Position numbers and translations under genes: made by a program
The notes under the pieces: generated by a model
The model's database searches: none
What the model was told of the DNA's origin: nothing
What the model saw: only the letters and a program-made list of their open reading frames with translations
Source of the DNA: Psilocybe azurescens
Lineage: Eukaryota; Basidiomycota; Agaricomycetes; Agaricales; Agrocybaceae
Reading direction: 5' to 3'
DNA: 48,440 bases
Assembly: GCA_023853785.1 (NCBI GenBank)
Contig: JAJIRX010001071.1
Span: forward strand, 1-48,440
In this document: positions 21,620 to 32,057 of the stretch, one piece after another
Position numbering within the stretch: the stretch's first letter is position 1
Layout: every line of letters begins with the position of its first letter

Positions 21620-21773
21620 AACGATTTTCGTGGAAATTTCAAACCCCGCGCAGTCCGTTGTGCTTTCTTTACTTTTACTTACTTGCAACAAGATTAAACC
21701 TCCTATTCTATTCTGCACTGCTCTCTCCTATCCCGCTTGCTTTGATTCTTACGACAACGTCTAACGAACGAAC

Positions 21774-23723
21774 ATGACTGCTGCGAGAAAATGCATGCGT
21801 CCCGGGCGGAGCAGCGCAAGCAGCGGCTCATCGAGGCTGAGATGGAGCAGGTTGCCGAGGAAGCTGGGGCCCCCATATGACCGAGGTTCATCTTACTCTC
21901 GTTCTCTTCCTCGGTGTCATAAAATTAAAATTAATATTGTTATTAGGAGCAAGGGCAGCTGCTGATGCAGCCGTTTGCCACCGTGAATGCCGAGTTCGCT
22001 GTTCTTGACGGTCTGCGCTGGACGCAAACCGTGCTGCCCAAGCTCCAGGAACCGCGCCCCCGTCCCCTACTCGTCCCCCTCGCGTGCTTATAAACATTCT
22101 TCGTCCACTCAAGCCACGATCTGCTACTGCCCGTCTCGCCTCTCTCTCCAGTAACGCCGATGGCAATGTCAATGGCACCGCTCATACCACTACCAACAGC
22201 AACAGCAACACGTTCGTAGTCCTCACCGACGCCGACCTCGCCTCTTCCTCCGTAGACGACCCCATCCGCATCTCCTATTCCTCCTCTTCTTCGCTAGCCT
22301 GCCGTTCAGCTCTCCATGTCCTGCCCCTCCTTTCCTCCCATCCCCTATCCGCGGCCCTCACTCCGCCAGCTCGACAAGGCCGCACGGTGAAACGCCAGAT
22401 ACCCACGACAACGACAACGACGAAGAGCGAAGAGCTTCGTTTACGCATCGCGACGCGCCGTCTCCGCCTTCTTCCACCTCGAGCTTGGGTTTGGGTTCCG
22501 TCTCCATTTCCATTTCCACGTCGAGTTTGACTTTGACGTCCACTTCGACGCTCCCCTTTCCTTCCAGCTGTAACTGTAACTCCCCATTCTCCCTTGCTCC
22601 TACCCCTGCTCCTACCCCTGCTCCTACCCTTGCTTCACCCGCTGCCACCTTTCACTTACGCTCTAGTAGGGCCCTCGATGCAGACGCTGCCCTGACTCGG
22701 ACGCAGGCATAGCCTTCGACGACGCAAACGCAAAATCCGACGAAGAAGACAAAGACAAAGACGCGCTCTCCTCTCCCTCCTTCTCCCTCCTTCGCCCCCC
22801 CCTCGCCATCTCCATCCGAGCCGTCGCTGAGGGAATGCAGATCAGCAGCTATAACATCGACGCCATCATACGCGCATATGTTTACGTGTGCCTCTTTTTC
22901 GCCGTCAGCATCGTCATCCTCATTGGCTGCCCCGAGCTCTGTGATGTCACCGTCGGCGGCGCGCAGGAGCAGGAGCACGCGCGTGCCAGCACGGACATGG
23001 ACGCGGACACGGATACGGATACGGACACGAGGGCGTCAGCGATCGGCGCCGGGAGAGGTTACGGGTATTCGCGGGGGCGGGGCGGGCGGGCGGGGCGATG
23101 ACACCGACGCTGACTGCAACGATGAGCCGTCAGCGATCGTCTTTTAATCCATCTCATTCTTCTCACGCCGGAACTGACGACAGCGATAACGACAGCAGCT
23201 GCAACAGCGAGGCGCTGCATAGATCCATTATAGACTCTTTTCTAATCTGTCCTACAACTACAACTGCATCTACATCTACATATACGACTTCGCTGATCCC
23301 GTTCTCACTCCCATTCTCGTAATCCCATTTCCAGATATCACGCATACCCTGGCGCTAACTCACACCTGCATTCTCATCCCTAGTATCACTCATCCGCCTC
23401 CGCCTACAACAACAATAACTACCACGAAGACCGCTGACCAAGGGGACGACCAAGTGGACGACGACTCCTGCTCTATAGATGAAGATGGGGATAAGGATAG
23501 GGGATGGGGGTGGGGATACAATGACGTTCACGTCCATATCTATATTATTGAACCTGAACCTGAACCCAAGTCCAAGTCCAAGGGGGCGGATTCGGCAACA
23601 ACGCCCGGTGGCGGCTATCCCAGACTTCGCGCTCGGACACACCGAACACAAGCACAAGCACAAGCACAAGCACGAGGGGGGTTGAGGAACGATAGCGCGA
23701 CAACGAGGACAATGCAGGTGTGA
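21774..23723 (+). CDS. Unidentified gene divergent from PCNA, low-complexity acidic tail, frame broken
   Basis: From ATG 21774 the reading MTAARK shifts (an A4 run near 21788-21791) into MHASRAEQRKQRLIEAEMEQV, a charged helical segment. A 61-bp intron at 21886-21946 joins to EQGQLLMQPFATVNAEFAVL and LRWTQTVLPKLQEP. Another frame continues from about 22084 (LRPLKPRSATARLASLSS, VVLTDADLASSSVDD), and a further one from about 22690, with an acidic stretch and a hydrophobic segment (IIRAYVYVCLFFAVSIVILIG). The last recognisable frame (DFADPVLTPILVIPFPDITH, then an Asp/Glu/Lys-rich tail) stops at 23721-23723. At least four frame changes are needed. The composition is coherent across them, but I do not recognise the family, and the hydrophobic segment could belong to a wrong frame. 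Confidence 0.45.
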
Positions 23724-23790
23724 GGCGAAGTTGGAGTTGGAGTTGGAGGTACAGGTTGAACGTTGAACAGGCATACACATGCACGCACAG

Positions 23791-23925
23791 AGTGTAGGTG
23801 TGTAGGTGTGGGTGTGTGGGTGTGGGTGTGTGGGTGTGGGTGTGTGGGTGTGGGTGTGTGGGTGTGGGTGTGTGGGTGTGGGTGTGTGGGTGTGGGTGTG
23901 TGGGTGTGGGTGTGTGGGTGTGTGG
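23791..23925. repeat. 14-bp GT-rich minisatellite
   Basis: About eight to nine near-perfect copies of TGTGTGGGTGTGGG lie just after the last recognisable frame of the gene divergent from PCNA. The array is G-rich on one strand but is not the TTAGGG telomere repeat. Confidence 0.9.
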
Positions 23926-25487
23926 AATGGGCGTGGGAGTGGGAATAGGACGGGAATAGGACAGAAATCCGAGGGAGGAGGACTGGGGCTGAAACGCTGA
24001 GGGCTCTATCCCCTATCGTCAGCGCCCGGCGTCGGAAACTGGGCTATGGGTCCTGTCAACGATCGCTCTTGATATCAATCCAAACACGGATGGAGGCAAC
24101 TGCCACACTTGTACGCAGCGTGTGCGCTTTATGCTTTACTTGATACTATATACAGTATCTATACGTGCTCCGCTGCCCGGTTGTCGGCGACTGCCCATTT
24201 GCGACTCGCTGTCGTTTTCGGTACTACAGTGTGCGTGAGGGAAGGGGAAAGGATGGGGATGTTGTCCATGCATTCCTTTCTTTTATATCGTTGATGCTCG
24301 TCTCCTTACATCGTCTTCCACACACACACGCTCGCTCCGACAGGACCTCACTCACCTCATCATGGGCTCCATCCATTCCCTCGCTCACTCTGGCTTGTCA
24401 TATCTCTCATCTATCCACGTATTGTCTGCGCCCCGGTTCCTCCTCACGTCCCTTCCCCTGTCCATCCGTTCTATCTATTGCTATTGCTCTTCGCCATCCT
24501 CTCGCATTTCGCACACACCTAAATGCGCCTCCCATATAGGGTCTGTCTGTCAGTCATTATACCTGAAATCGATCGGAATCTCACTCATAGTGCGAACTTG
24601 GCGTTCGAACTAGAATACTGATACTTGATACTTAAACTCGAACTCCACTTCTAGAATGAAACAAAATGAAACGGTACCGACACTTACGATGGATTTTTTT
24701 ATATGCAATCCTTTTTTAATTGCGGGGTAAATGTTCATCCATTCGACCACAGCCACGGCCACGGCCAAGGTGTAGCTCTCGTTCATGACATTTATGACTG
24801 CTAATTAACTTTCCTCATCGCGTCTATTTTTTCCTCTTCTTCACTCATCTGGTGTGTTGTCCGTCGTGTTCATCGTCCATCGTCCATCATCCATTTTCTA
24901 TTGCATCACATAGCATCACACAAACCTTAGATTGCTGTCGCTGTCCTCGCTTTTCCCTATATATGTAACACCCGAACTATACAAGTACATACCTAGCACT
25001 CCGGACTTGACGAAAATCATGTAATCTCAGTCCTGCTCCATATGTATGCTCACCGTAGATTTCAGGGCGTCTAAATCGCACCTTCCCATGACGAGGCCTA
25101 CAGGGGTGCTGTTGACCTGTTGCGTTTAGTAGAATTGGTGGGCTGATACTGTGGAAGAGTTGGCTGTTTCCAGGTGGGGAGACGGATATAGGTGGTCGAA
25201 AACGGTGAGATTTGTGTAGATAAAATATTGGTAGATTGTTCTTTCTCGCATGCACGGCTCAATGTTCACGAAGGCTCAGGCTCGGCTCAGTTGCTTGTTT
25301 GTAGGTTAAAATCTCGGGAGGTTCGATATCCACTACCAGTTTTACAAACATCTATATACGAACACGGAGAGCGCGTACTCTTGCACCTCCGGTTACCACA
25401 GCTTATCTGGAATAAAGAAATACGTAGATAGGAGTGACCAATTTGAATGACGAAATGAAATAAGTTGTGCAACAAGCGATGGAAAAT
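23926..25487. other. Intergenic; no gene seen
   Basis: About 1.5 kb with only short overlapping frames (for example 24165-24539 plus and 24977-25255 minus) and no recognisable domain. A GTCCATCGTCCATCATCCAT run lies near 24872-24892. Confidence 0.4.
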
Positions 25488-25901
25488 GGATGACTTCCCG
25501 TAGACTTTTAATGTACGTCTGGTGCCAATAGAATACACCAGATTCCACTTGCCGGAGATGCCGGAGATGCCATCAAAAAATATTTTGCGATTTGAGGCGT
25601 TCTAAAATAATAATCTGGGATGGGGTCGGGAGGCCGTTCTAAATGCTTTTTTGGCAGTTTTTCGTACACCAGAATACAAGCCATCAGATGAGTTGCCATA
25701 AAGGGACAGCTCACCTGACTGCCATCACCCGATGTGCGATGTATTCAATGCTTGAAAATAAATTTATAGTCTGGTGTAGTCTGGTGTATGCGGGCTACGG
25801 ATCTGGTGTATGTGCATTATTTTTGGGCCATCAATAATTTTAATTATTCTGGTGCATTTATTGGCACCAGACATACACTAAAAGTCTACGGGAAGTCATC
25901 C
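25488..25901. mobile_element. MITE, 414 bp, with about 45-bp terminal inverted repeats and AAT duplication
   Basis: Left terminus GGATGACTTCCCGTAGAC is repeated exactly in inverted form at the right end. Similarity continues inward for about 45 bp (shared TTTTA, GTCTGGTGCCAATA, CACCAGA) with only a few differences. AAT flanks both ends (25485-25487 and 25902-25904), consistent with a 3-bp target duplication. The interior is AT-rich, contains repeated TCTGGTGTA motifs and has no coding capacity. A 3-bp duplication points to PIF/Harbinger- or CACTA-like mobilization, but AAT is not the usual TWA target, so the family is open. Confidence 0.85.
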
Positions 25902-25904
25902 AAT

Positions 25905-26850
25905 GTATATACGAGTGTCCGTTTTTGAAATAAAATAAATGGACGAGCGGTTAAAGGATAGACCACAGCATGCCAATTGCTTACCGAAGTGTGATCGCGC
26001 GCGCACGGCTCTGCCTGTCCCAAGGGCATCCCCATCGTAGCCCCTCAACTACGTCGCGGCGTCACAACTCCAGCAGAGGATCGTCACAACAGCAGTCGTC
26101 CTTGCGCACTGTCCAGCATGTATATAGATAAGGAAAAAGGGTGTGAATATAACGAAGAATGAAATATGGAGAGGAGATTCAAAGAAATATGAAAACATTG
26201 GAAATACGACTCGCCGAGGCCCTGTCCACCGTTCCTGGTCTTCGGTGGTGATCCTTTCTGCGTGTATTTGTGGGTCTAGGTGCGTATCCGAGCGTCGTTG
26301 AGCGTCCGAGATTCGGCGAGCCGTGTGGTGCGCGTTGAACGTTTGTTGTGTGAAAAGTGGGGTTGTTGTCGGGCTGTGCGTATTGGGACTTAGCGTCGTG
26401 TTCACGAGTGCGCTGTTCACCTCCTCCACAATACGTGATGCAAGGAAGTCGATGGACAGAACAAACGAGGAAAGTGGTGGTAGTGGTGAGGCCGTGGCGG
26501 TGGCGGTGGTGATGATGTATACAATCAAGGTGATGTGGAACTCCAGTCCAGAAAGGAAGCTGGGGACTTATATGTAACAGGATCGGCCCCCTAACCCAAT
26601 TTCATTTTGAAACCTACATATCTACCAATTTCCCAAGGTATTTACTGACCTCCTTCCGAAGTTCCAATGGTCTCCTTTTTTTTACCTCCTTAAATTGTTT
26701 TATGTCAACCCCAAACGCGGTATAACGCGGTACCAGATGGGCTGTATATCTGTTCTCCCCCAACGTCGAACATCTATGTTCCAATCTCCAAACTGGTAGA
26801 ATATTAACGTTAAGCATTGGAAAAACACCTCATAAGAACATACTCACCAG
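25905..26850. other. Intergenic with an unassigned minus-strand open frame
   Basis: A minus-strand frame at 26049-26528 (about 160 codons, no ATG at its upstream end) has a hydrophobic start (LIVYIITTATATASPLPP) and a hydrophobic end (FFVIFTPFFLIYI). It might be an exon of a membrane protein, but no domain or splice partner was found. The remainder shows nothing recognisable. Confidence 0.3.
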
Positions 26851-27348
26851 GACCACGGTTTGTTCTTGTGATACACGTGTGGATTTCGCTTCTTATATGT
26901 CAGGGTTGAATTCATTCTGTGTGTCATAGAGTGACTCTCGTCAAAGATCGAGGGGTAAGTGTGCCTGAAGCCACGGCTGCCAGGTATGAGACTGTGTTTG
27001 CCTCAGGCGTTTGACTCTCCGAGCCCAGAAATATGTAAATAAACATTCGGTGAATTTATATCCCGACATTAGAAAATTACTTATCAAACTAGCGTGGGCG
27101 TATCATACAAGCTCTGATGCCTCGCGTCGAAAATTTTAATATATGCGAAGCAGTTTGATACGATGGACATTGGTAGTAAATACTTTTAGGTCTTTTTCCG
27201 GGATGAAGATGCATAGAATCCGATGATGGAGATGAGGATGAATCCAAAGACGATGTCCTGTTTGGTGAAGAACTAGATTATGGGTATGGCGGCATTGAGC
27301 ATGTGGTAACAATGAGGAAGAGTCTAAATCCGAGCCTTGAAGCAATCC
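26851..27348 (+). repeat. Left arm of a 3-kb inverted repeat (498 bp)
   Basis: By direct reading this arm is the reverse complement of 29352-29849 over 498 bp. The only differences seen are two homopolymer-length changes: TTTT at 27134-27137 versus five A/T on the right, and AAA at 27246-27248 versus two on the right. It begins GACCACGGTTTG and ends GAAGCAATCC. Confidence 0.95.
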
Positions 27349-27413
27349 AGACGAAGCAGTTTGATACGATGGTCATTAACAATGAATACTTCCTAAGTCT
27401 TTTTCCAGGATGA
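27222..27413 (+). pseudogene. Acidic coding remnant in the inverted-repeat arm
   Basis: A 64-codon frame reads DDGDEDESKDDVLFGEELDY, then GYGGIEHVVTMRKSLN and EAIQTKQFDTMVINNEYF, to a stop at 27411-27413. It crosses the inner edge of the left arm. In the right arm the same reading is lost by one missing A in an A-run. The composition suggests a real protein fragment, possibly from a mobile element, but the family is not recognised. Confidence 0.4.
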
Positions 27414-27419
27414 AGATGC
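27352..27419 (+). repeat. Degenerate direct copy of 27143-27212
   Basis: The string GAAGCAGTTTGATACGATGG, followed by similar sequence through TCTTTTTCC and GGATGAAGATGC, occurs at about 27146-27212 inside the left arm. It recurs at 27354-27419 just inside it, with several substitutions. The spacing is about 209 bp, so an older tandem duplication underlies the inverted repeat. Confidence 0.75.
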
Positions 27420-29351
27420 CAACGGCACCAGAGTGGCTACTTCTAAATTACTGGGCGGTAACACAAATGGGAATGGTGACGATTATCCCCGTTCGCAGAA
27501 CTATATACAGGTACTGCAATAGAAATGTCGTGGGCTGTATGCACATAATGGGGACCCCATCGCATGAGAATGCACGCTCTCAATGACCAGAATACACATA
27601 GCTTCTGTTGATAAAGCATGTACCCCACAATGTGATTTATTTGTATCAGGCGTTTTGTCCTAGATTTGTGGGAAATGACATGGAAAAAATTTCCCTGGAC
27701 CGTTTTCAATTGAATCCATGGAGCACGTCCAAAATGACATAAGTGGCTGAACTTTAGATAGGCCCAACCCTTGAGTTCTAGAATAGGCATGGGACTTGCA
27801 ACTGCTGCCCGCGATGCTGCCTTCTACAAAATCATCAGTGTGTCTGAGCCACTATCACCATCTCAATCTCAGATTGTCGTATCAAAATCCTCCCCATGGA
27901 CACTACCATCTATTCTACCGCCGTCACTGACACCCCTTTTATTAAAGCCTCGCTGTGCGCAAGGTGTGCTATTTACATTATACGCTTTATAACCTTCGCT
28001 AATGCGTGCTGTGTACATGCTTCCCCTGCTGGCAACTACAGGACCCTTGATTTAAATCTAGTGACCTTTGCAAAGAGGTCAATATTTTTCCCATGTTTGA
28101 ACCTCCGAAGGTCAGTAAATTATACGTTGGCTTGTTCCCTGTCGTCTGGAGTCAGTGTTCACACACATTGTTTATATTCACAACTTGTCTCATTTAATAA
28201 TGTCCGAGGAGAGGCCTTATCTTTCAGCGCCAGTGGCATTAAATCAGCCGATGTTGAGTAAACTTCCAACACCAGATTTTGTCCCTCAGATAAAGGGCAG
28301 GAACCGTGTCGCCGCTTCCAACACTCAGAGCTGCCAGATAAGTGCTCACTTGCTCGTGGTAATTCATAATATATGGCCATCATCGAAAAATGGTTTCATT
28401 ACAAGCCTTATGTGGTCTTAGAAATCCATATATTGTATTCTGACCAGCTTATAAGGTACTTGTAGAATTTTATGTCAAGTAAAAGAATATTTGTGGGAAT
28501 GTCGATATTGGTACATTAATTACCTAGAACTGTGGTGTATACAGAATGATAACAACATTTTTAAAATGTCCTTGAAAGGGTGCTAAAATTCATCAGAAAA
28601 CTGACAGGAAATGTTACAACAGTTGAAAGGGAATACAAGACTATCAAGGTGTACACGGCACATACCACCCTTAATAGCATTCCAATGTGCATTGGAAGAG
28701 CGTTAGAATTAATTACTCACGTGGCAACAAGAGGATGGAATGAAATAGAATATTATTGGAGTATATAATGTGCAGATAATATTCTATCTCTGTTTCACCG
28801 CCAGTCGGGCTCAGATAAATATCCACGCCATGTCTGTGCTGGGTGTGGGAAATCACAAAACTCACCTATTTGACGACGTAAATACATTCTGCAAGTCCAA
28901 GGGCGGATAAATAAGATCAGTAAAAGATAGAATGTATTATTTGAAATACTATATAGTATATCCGTAAAATAAATTGGAACACACCGTATCTGATGAAGGT
29001 GCAATAGCACTTATAAAGTCAAAACTGCACGTTTGGTGGCTGTGCTAGAAAGCGACATCAACTTTTGCTAGTCAATCGCATGGCTGTACTTTCACAGACG
29101 TCTGGAAATCTGGTGAGTGTCTCTAATTAAACGTGTATATACCGTTGAATATATGTATCTGATGTCAAGTAATATAATTCTCTCGACAGCTCAGTGGAGT
29201 AAGAATGATATATATGGCTTCCGGCGCCTATCAGTGGCACTATATAGTCCTCTTTTGCAATAAATATTACAAGCTACCATACCATGTCGCAAGCCCAACC
29301 CCTTCAATCTCTTCAACCTCATCTAATCCTTCTAGATCTAATGCATTGTCC
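27420..29351. other. Central part of the inverted-repeat structure; no gene recognised
   Basis: About 1.9 kb between the arms. Short frames exist on both strands (for example 27443-27790 minus and 28155-28421 plus) without recognisable domains. Next to the right arm a minus-strand frame reads ALDLEGLDEVEEIEGVGLAT (about 29283-29345), again acidic, and may belong to the same lost protein as the arm remnant. Confidence 0.35.
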
Positions 29352-29849
29352 GGATTGCTTCAAGGCTCGGATTTAGACTCTTCCTCATTGTTACCACATG
29401 CTCAATGCCGCCATACCCATAATCTAGTTCTTCACCAAACAGGACATCGTCTTGGATTCATCCTCATCTCCATCATCGGATTCTATGCATCTTCATCCCG
29501 GAAAAAGACCTAAAAGTATTTACTACCAATGTCCATCGTATCAAACTGCTTCGCATATATTAAAAATTTTCGACGCGAGGCATCAGAGCTTGTATGATAC
29601 GCCCACGCTAGTTTGATAAGTAATTTTCTAATGTCGGGATATAAATTCACCGAATGTTTATTTACATATTTCTGGGCTCGGAGAGTCAAACGCCTGAGGC
29701 AAACACAGTCTCATACCTGGCAGCCGTGGCTTCAGGCACACTTACCCCTCGATCTTTGACGAGAGTCACTCTATGACACACAGAATGAATTCAACCCTGA
29801 CATATAAGAAGCGAAATCCACACGTGTATCACAAGAACAAACCGTGGTC
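29352..29849 (-). repeat. Right arm of the 3-kb inverted repeat (498 bp)
   Basis: Reverse complement of 26851-27348. The arms differ only in an A5 run at 29562-29566 (T4 on the left) and a TT at 29452-29453 (three on the left). No matching short direct repeat was found outside the arms, so a transposon target duplication is not supported. Confidence 0.95.
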
Positions 29850-30121
29850 AATGCAATGGCCACTCCTTTTGATGTGATGTGGACCCACCCTGTCCCGTAA
29901 AGTCGGCCATGGTGCAGCTTTCTATAGATTCCGTTACGGCTGATCATTCAAGCTCGGACATATTTCTTTTTTGAGCATACGATGAATGGCGCACGAAATC
30001 GAATCTTCTTCAAACCCATGAGTTACGTATGGCTATATCTGCAACATACTGTATAAAAGCTTAATCAAAGAATACAGGAGTTCCATATCCAAGTTCCCAG
30101 ATTTCGTCGCTCACCCAAGCA

Positions 30122-31349
30122 ATGATGGCCATTACCAACAATGTGTATACTCTGGTTAACAGAAAGGCCAATAGCGACGCGAATGTTGTCCTCGATATTT
30201 ACCAAGGTGTGCATTTATCAATGTGTGTCCTATTTATATCCTGGCTTATTACTTTCTATTAGGGCGCAGTGAAAATGGAACACCTAGTCATATCTGGACT
30301 GAGACGGACACACGAGATATTTTCAACCAACAGTGGCTTCTGAAAGAGGTCGATGGCCAGCCAGACGTCTATACGTTGCGCAACCTACGTACTGGAACTT
30401 ATCTTGACTTGAGCAATGGCTCAAGTGCTAATGGGACTCGGGTCCAAGGCTGGTCGTCAGCAGAAGGAAGCGTTAATGCAGGCAATCAGCAATGGAAGAT
30501 AACCACTGACGGCTCGTACTACCGGTAAGATCATGAATTTATTGACATCTTGGACGCGAATTCATACGTACTCCTATTCAGATTCCAGAATGTCTCTGGC
30601 AAGACTTATCTTGATCTCTTGGCAAATTCTACTTCCTGCGGTATGGAACGACCCATAACTATAAATATTTATACTGAATATTTTTGTGTTTCTTTAGGCA
30701 CCGAAGTACATGGCTGGGAAAGGGCCAACGTCGAAACCCAACACTGGCTCCTTCGTCGCGTTAGCCGTACTGGAGCCGAGATCAGGACTATACTTTCCAA
30801 AAATCCTTACATTGGCAAAGACTTCAAAAGCTACCTTCAAGATGGACTGTATGATTTTCTGTCTTTCATATATTTTTGTGTCCGGTGCACTTACCTGCTC
30901 GTAGGTATGTAGTAATCCCGAAGACTGTCCGCGACAGCATATACAACAGCACCGGACTTCGCACCACTAAATGGCGCCCGGATATATTCGACTGTAGGTG
31001 GAGTACTCTTCACGAAGTTCCTAAATAGATGTCTAAGCCAATCTGTTCAATTGCATAGGTGACGACTTTGCTTTTGTCACGAAGGGTGAAGTTGCTAGAT
31101 GGGGTAACAGTTTTATCGGTGCCGATGTGAGCCAGTTAGCTTTCGGTTATTGATACACATGTCACTGATATAACACTCTGACAGGGCGTTGCTCTTCTCT
31201 GGGGTGTGATGTTCGGGAGCAATGGGCAATCTGGGCATGCATACAATTGGTATTTAAATAAGGACCTCGACAGTATCATGTTCTTTGAGCCCCAGAACGG
31301 AGAAGAGTCGACTAACATTGGCTACAACGGGTTCTTCGCCATTTTCTAA
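30122..31349 (+). CDS. MOA-like chimerolectin: beta-trefoil lectin fused to papain-like cysteine protease
   Basis: Seven exons (30122-30206, 30263-30524, 30582-30640, 30698-30848, 30905-30993, 31059-31126, 31185-31349) joined by GT/AG introns of 56-65 bp give 879 coding bases, 292 residues, in one unbroken frame. The N-terminal half has the repeated ricin-type QxW pattern (NQQWLLKEV, NQQWKITTD, TQHWLLRRV) with TYLDL motifs. The C-terminal half carries the protease signature of Marasmius oreades agglutinin: FDCDDFAF (nucleophile Cys), HAYNWYL (His) and MFFEPQNGEE (acidic residue). The length matches that family. The catalytic Cys codon is split by intron five (T|GT). In the family the lectin binds galactosyl or GalNAc glycans and the protease is calcium-dependent, serving in defence against feeders. 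There is no signal peptide, fitting cytoplasmic storage. The start could be ATG 30122 or the adjacent ATG 30125. Confidence 0.93.
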
Positions 31350-31677
31350 TTAAAGCGAAGCGGACTCGCTTTCGAAATTATGCTTTTATATGGTGGAGAC
31401 CTATTCGTTAGTGTGCAAGTAGTTTTCTAATCAGTTTACCAGGATATATAGGCTGTTGATATGCTTCTTGGTAGACCACCGTACTGTAATCTTTTCAATC
31501 CTATGACATGTTTTTATACTGCTATGACAATTCAGGTTTGGCCGCGGGATAGTTGAAGTTGAATCATTGGATTCATTTGTTAGTTCATCTTTCAGTGCCA
31601 CGACGACTTGGAAAACAAGTAAACGCCTTTTAATCGATTTCTCGATACCTTTGATAACATCTCTTGATAATTGAGTC

Positions 31678-32057
31678 ATGTTGATTGGCCTTGATTTGAT
31701 CACTAGATGCGGTGCAGACTCTGGAGATTGTGCTGTTGTAGATGTAGTCTGGCAAGGTGAGGGTTCTGTGTAATCGGCAGACTATTGACCTTACTCTTTC
31801 ATAATAGTCATACTTAGAGTTTAATCGAGTCGATGCAGATGATAGGAACAATGGTATGAATGCCTCAGATGTAATTTCAGATTTCGAGCTAGGTGAGTGT
31901 CAATATTCTCAATCACTGCACATCGCACTGTTCAACTACACCGATTCTAGTTTCAGATGAAAATAATTCTCTCTTAACAAGCTGGGATGAGATATTAGAG
32001 CCCTCAGCTGCTTCGGCATCGCCTATCCTGCCATATATCCAGCATCTTCGGCGGTAA
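31678..32057 (+). CDS. Possible small spliced gene or gene fragment, unrecognised
   Basis: Two exons fit well. 31808-31892 ends in a GTGAGT donor, and 31951-32057 follows a CTAG acceptor; together they read RVDADDRNNGMNASDVISDF, then SDENNSLLTSWDEILEPSA, to a stop at 32055-32057. A possible first exon from ATG 31678 to 31756 (donor GTGAGG) is one base out of frame with the second, so the start is uncertain. I do not recognise the family. Confidence 0.3.

Noticed and set aside
23791..23925. G-rich TGTGTGGGTGTGGG array as an internal telomere
   Set aside because: The unit is not TTAGGG or a simple variant; it is better described as a GT-rich minisatellite.
26851..29849. LTR-less or TIR transposon with defined family
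   Set aside because: Although the arms are long and nearly identical, no target duplication or transposase was found, so it is left as an inverted repeat of unknown origin.
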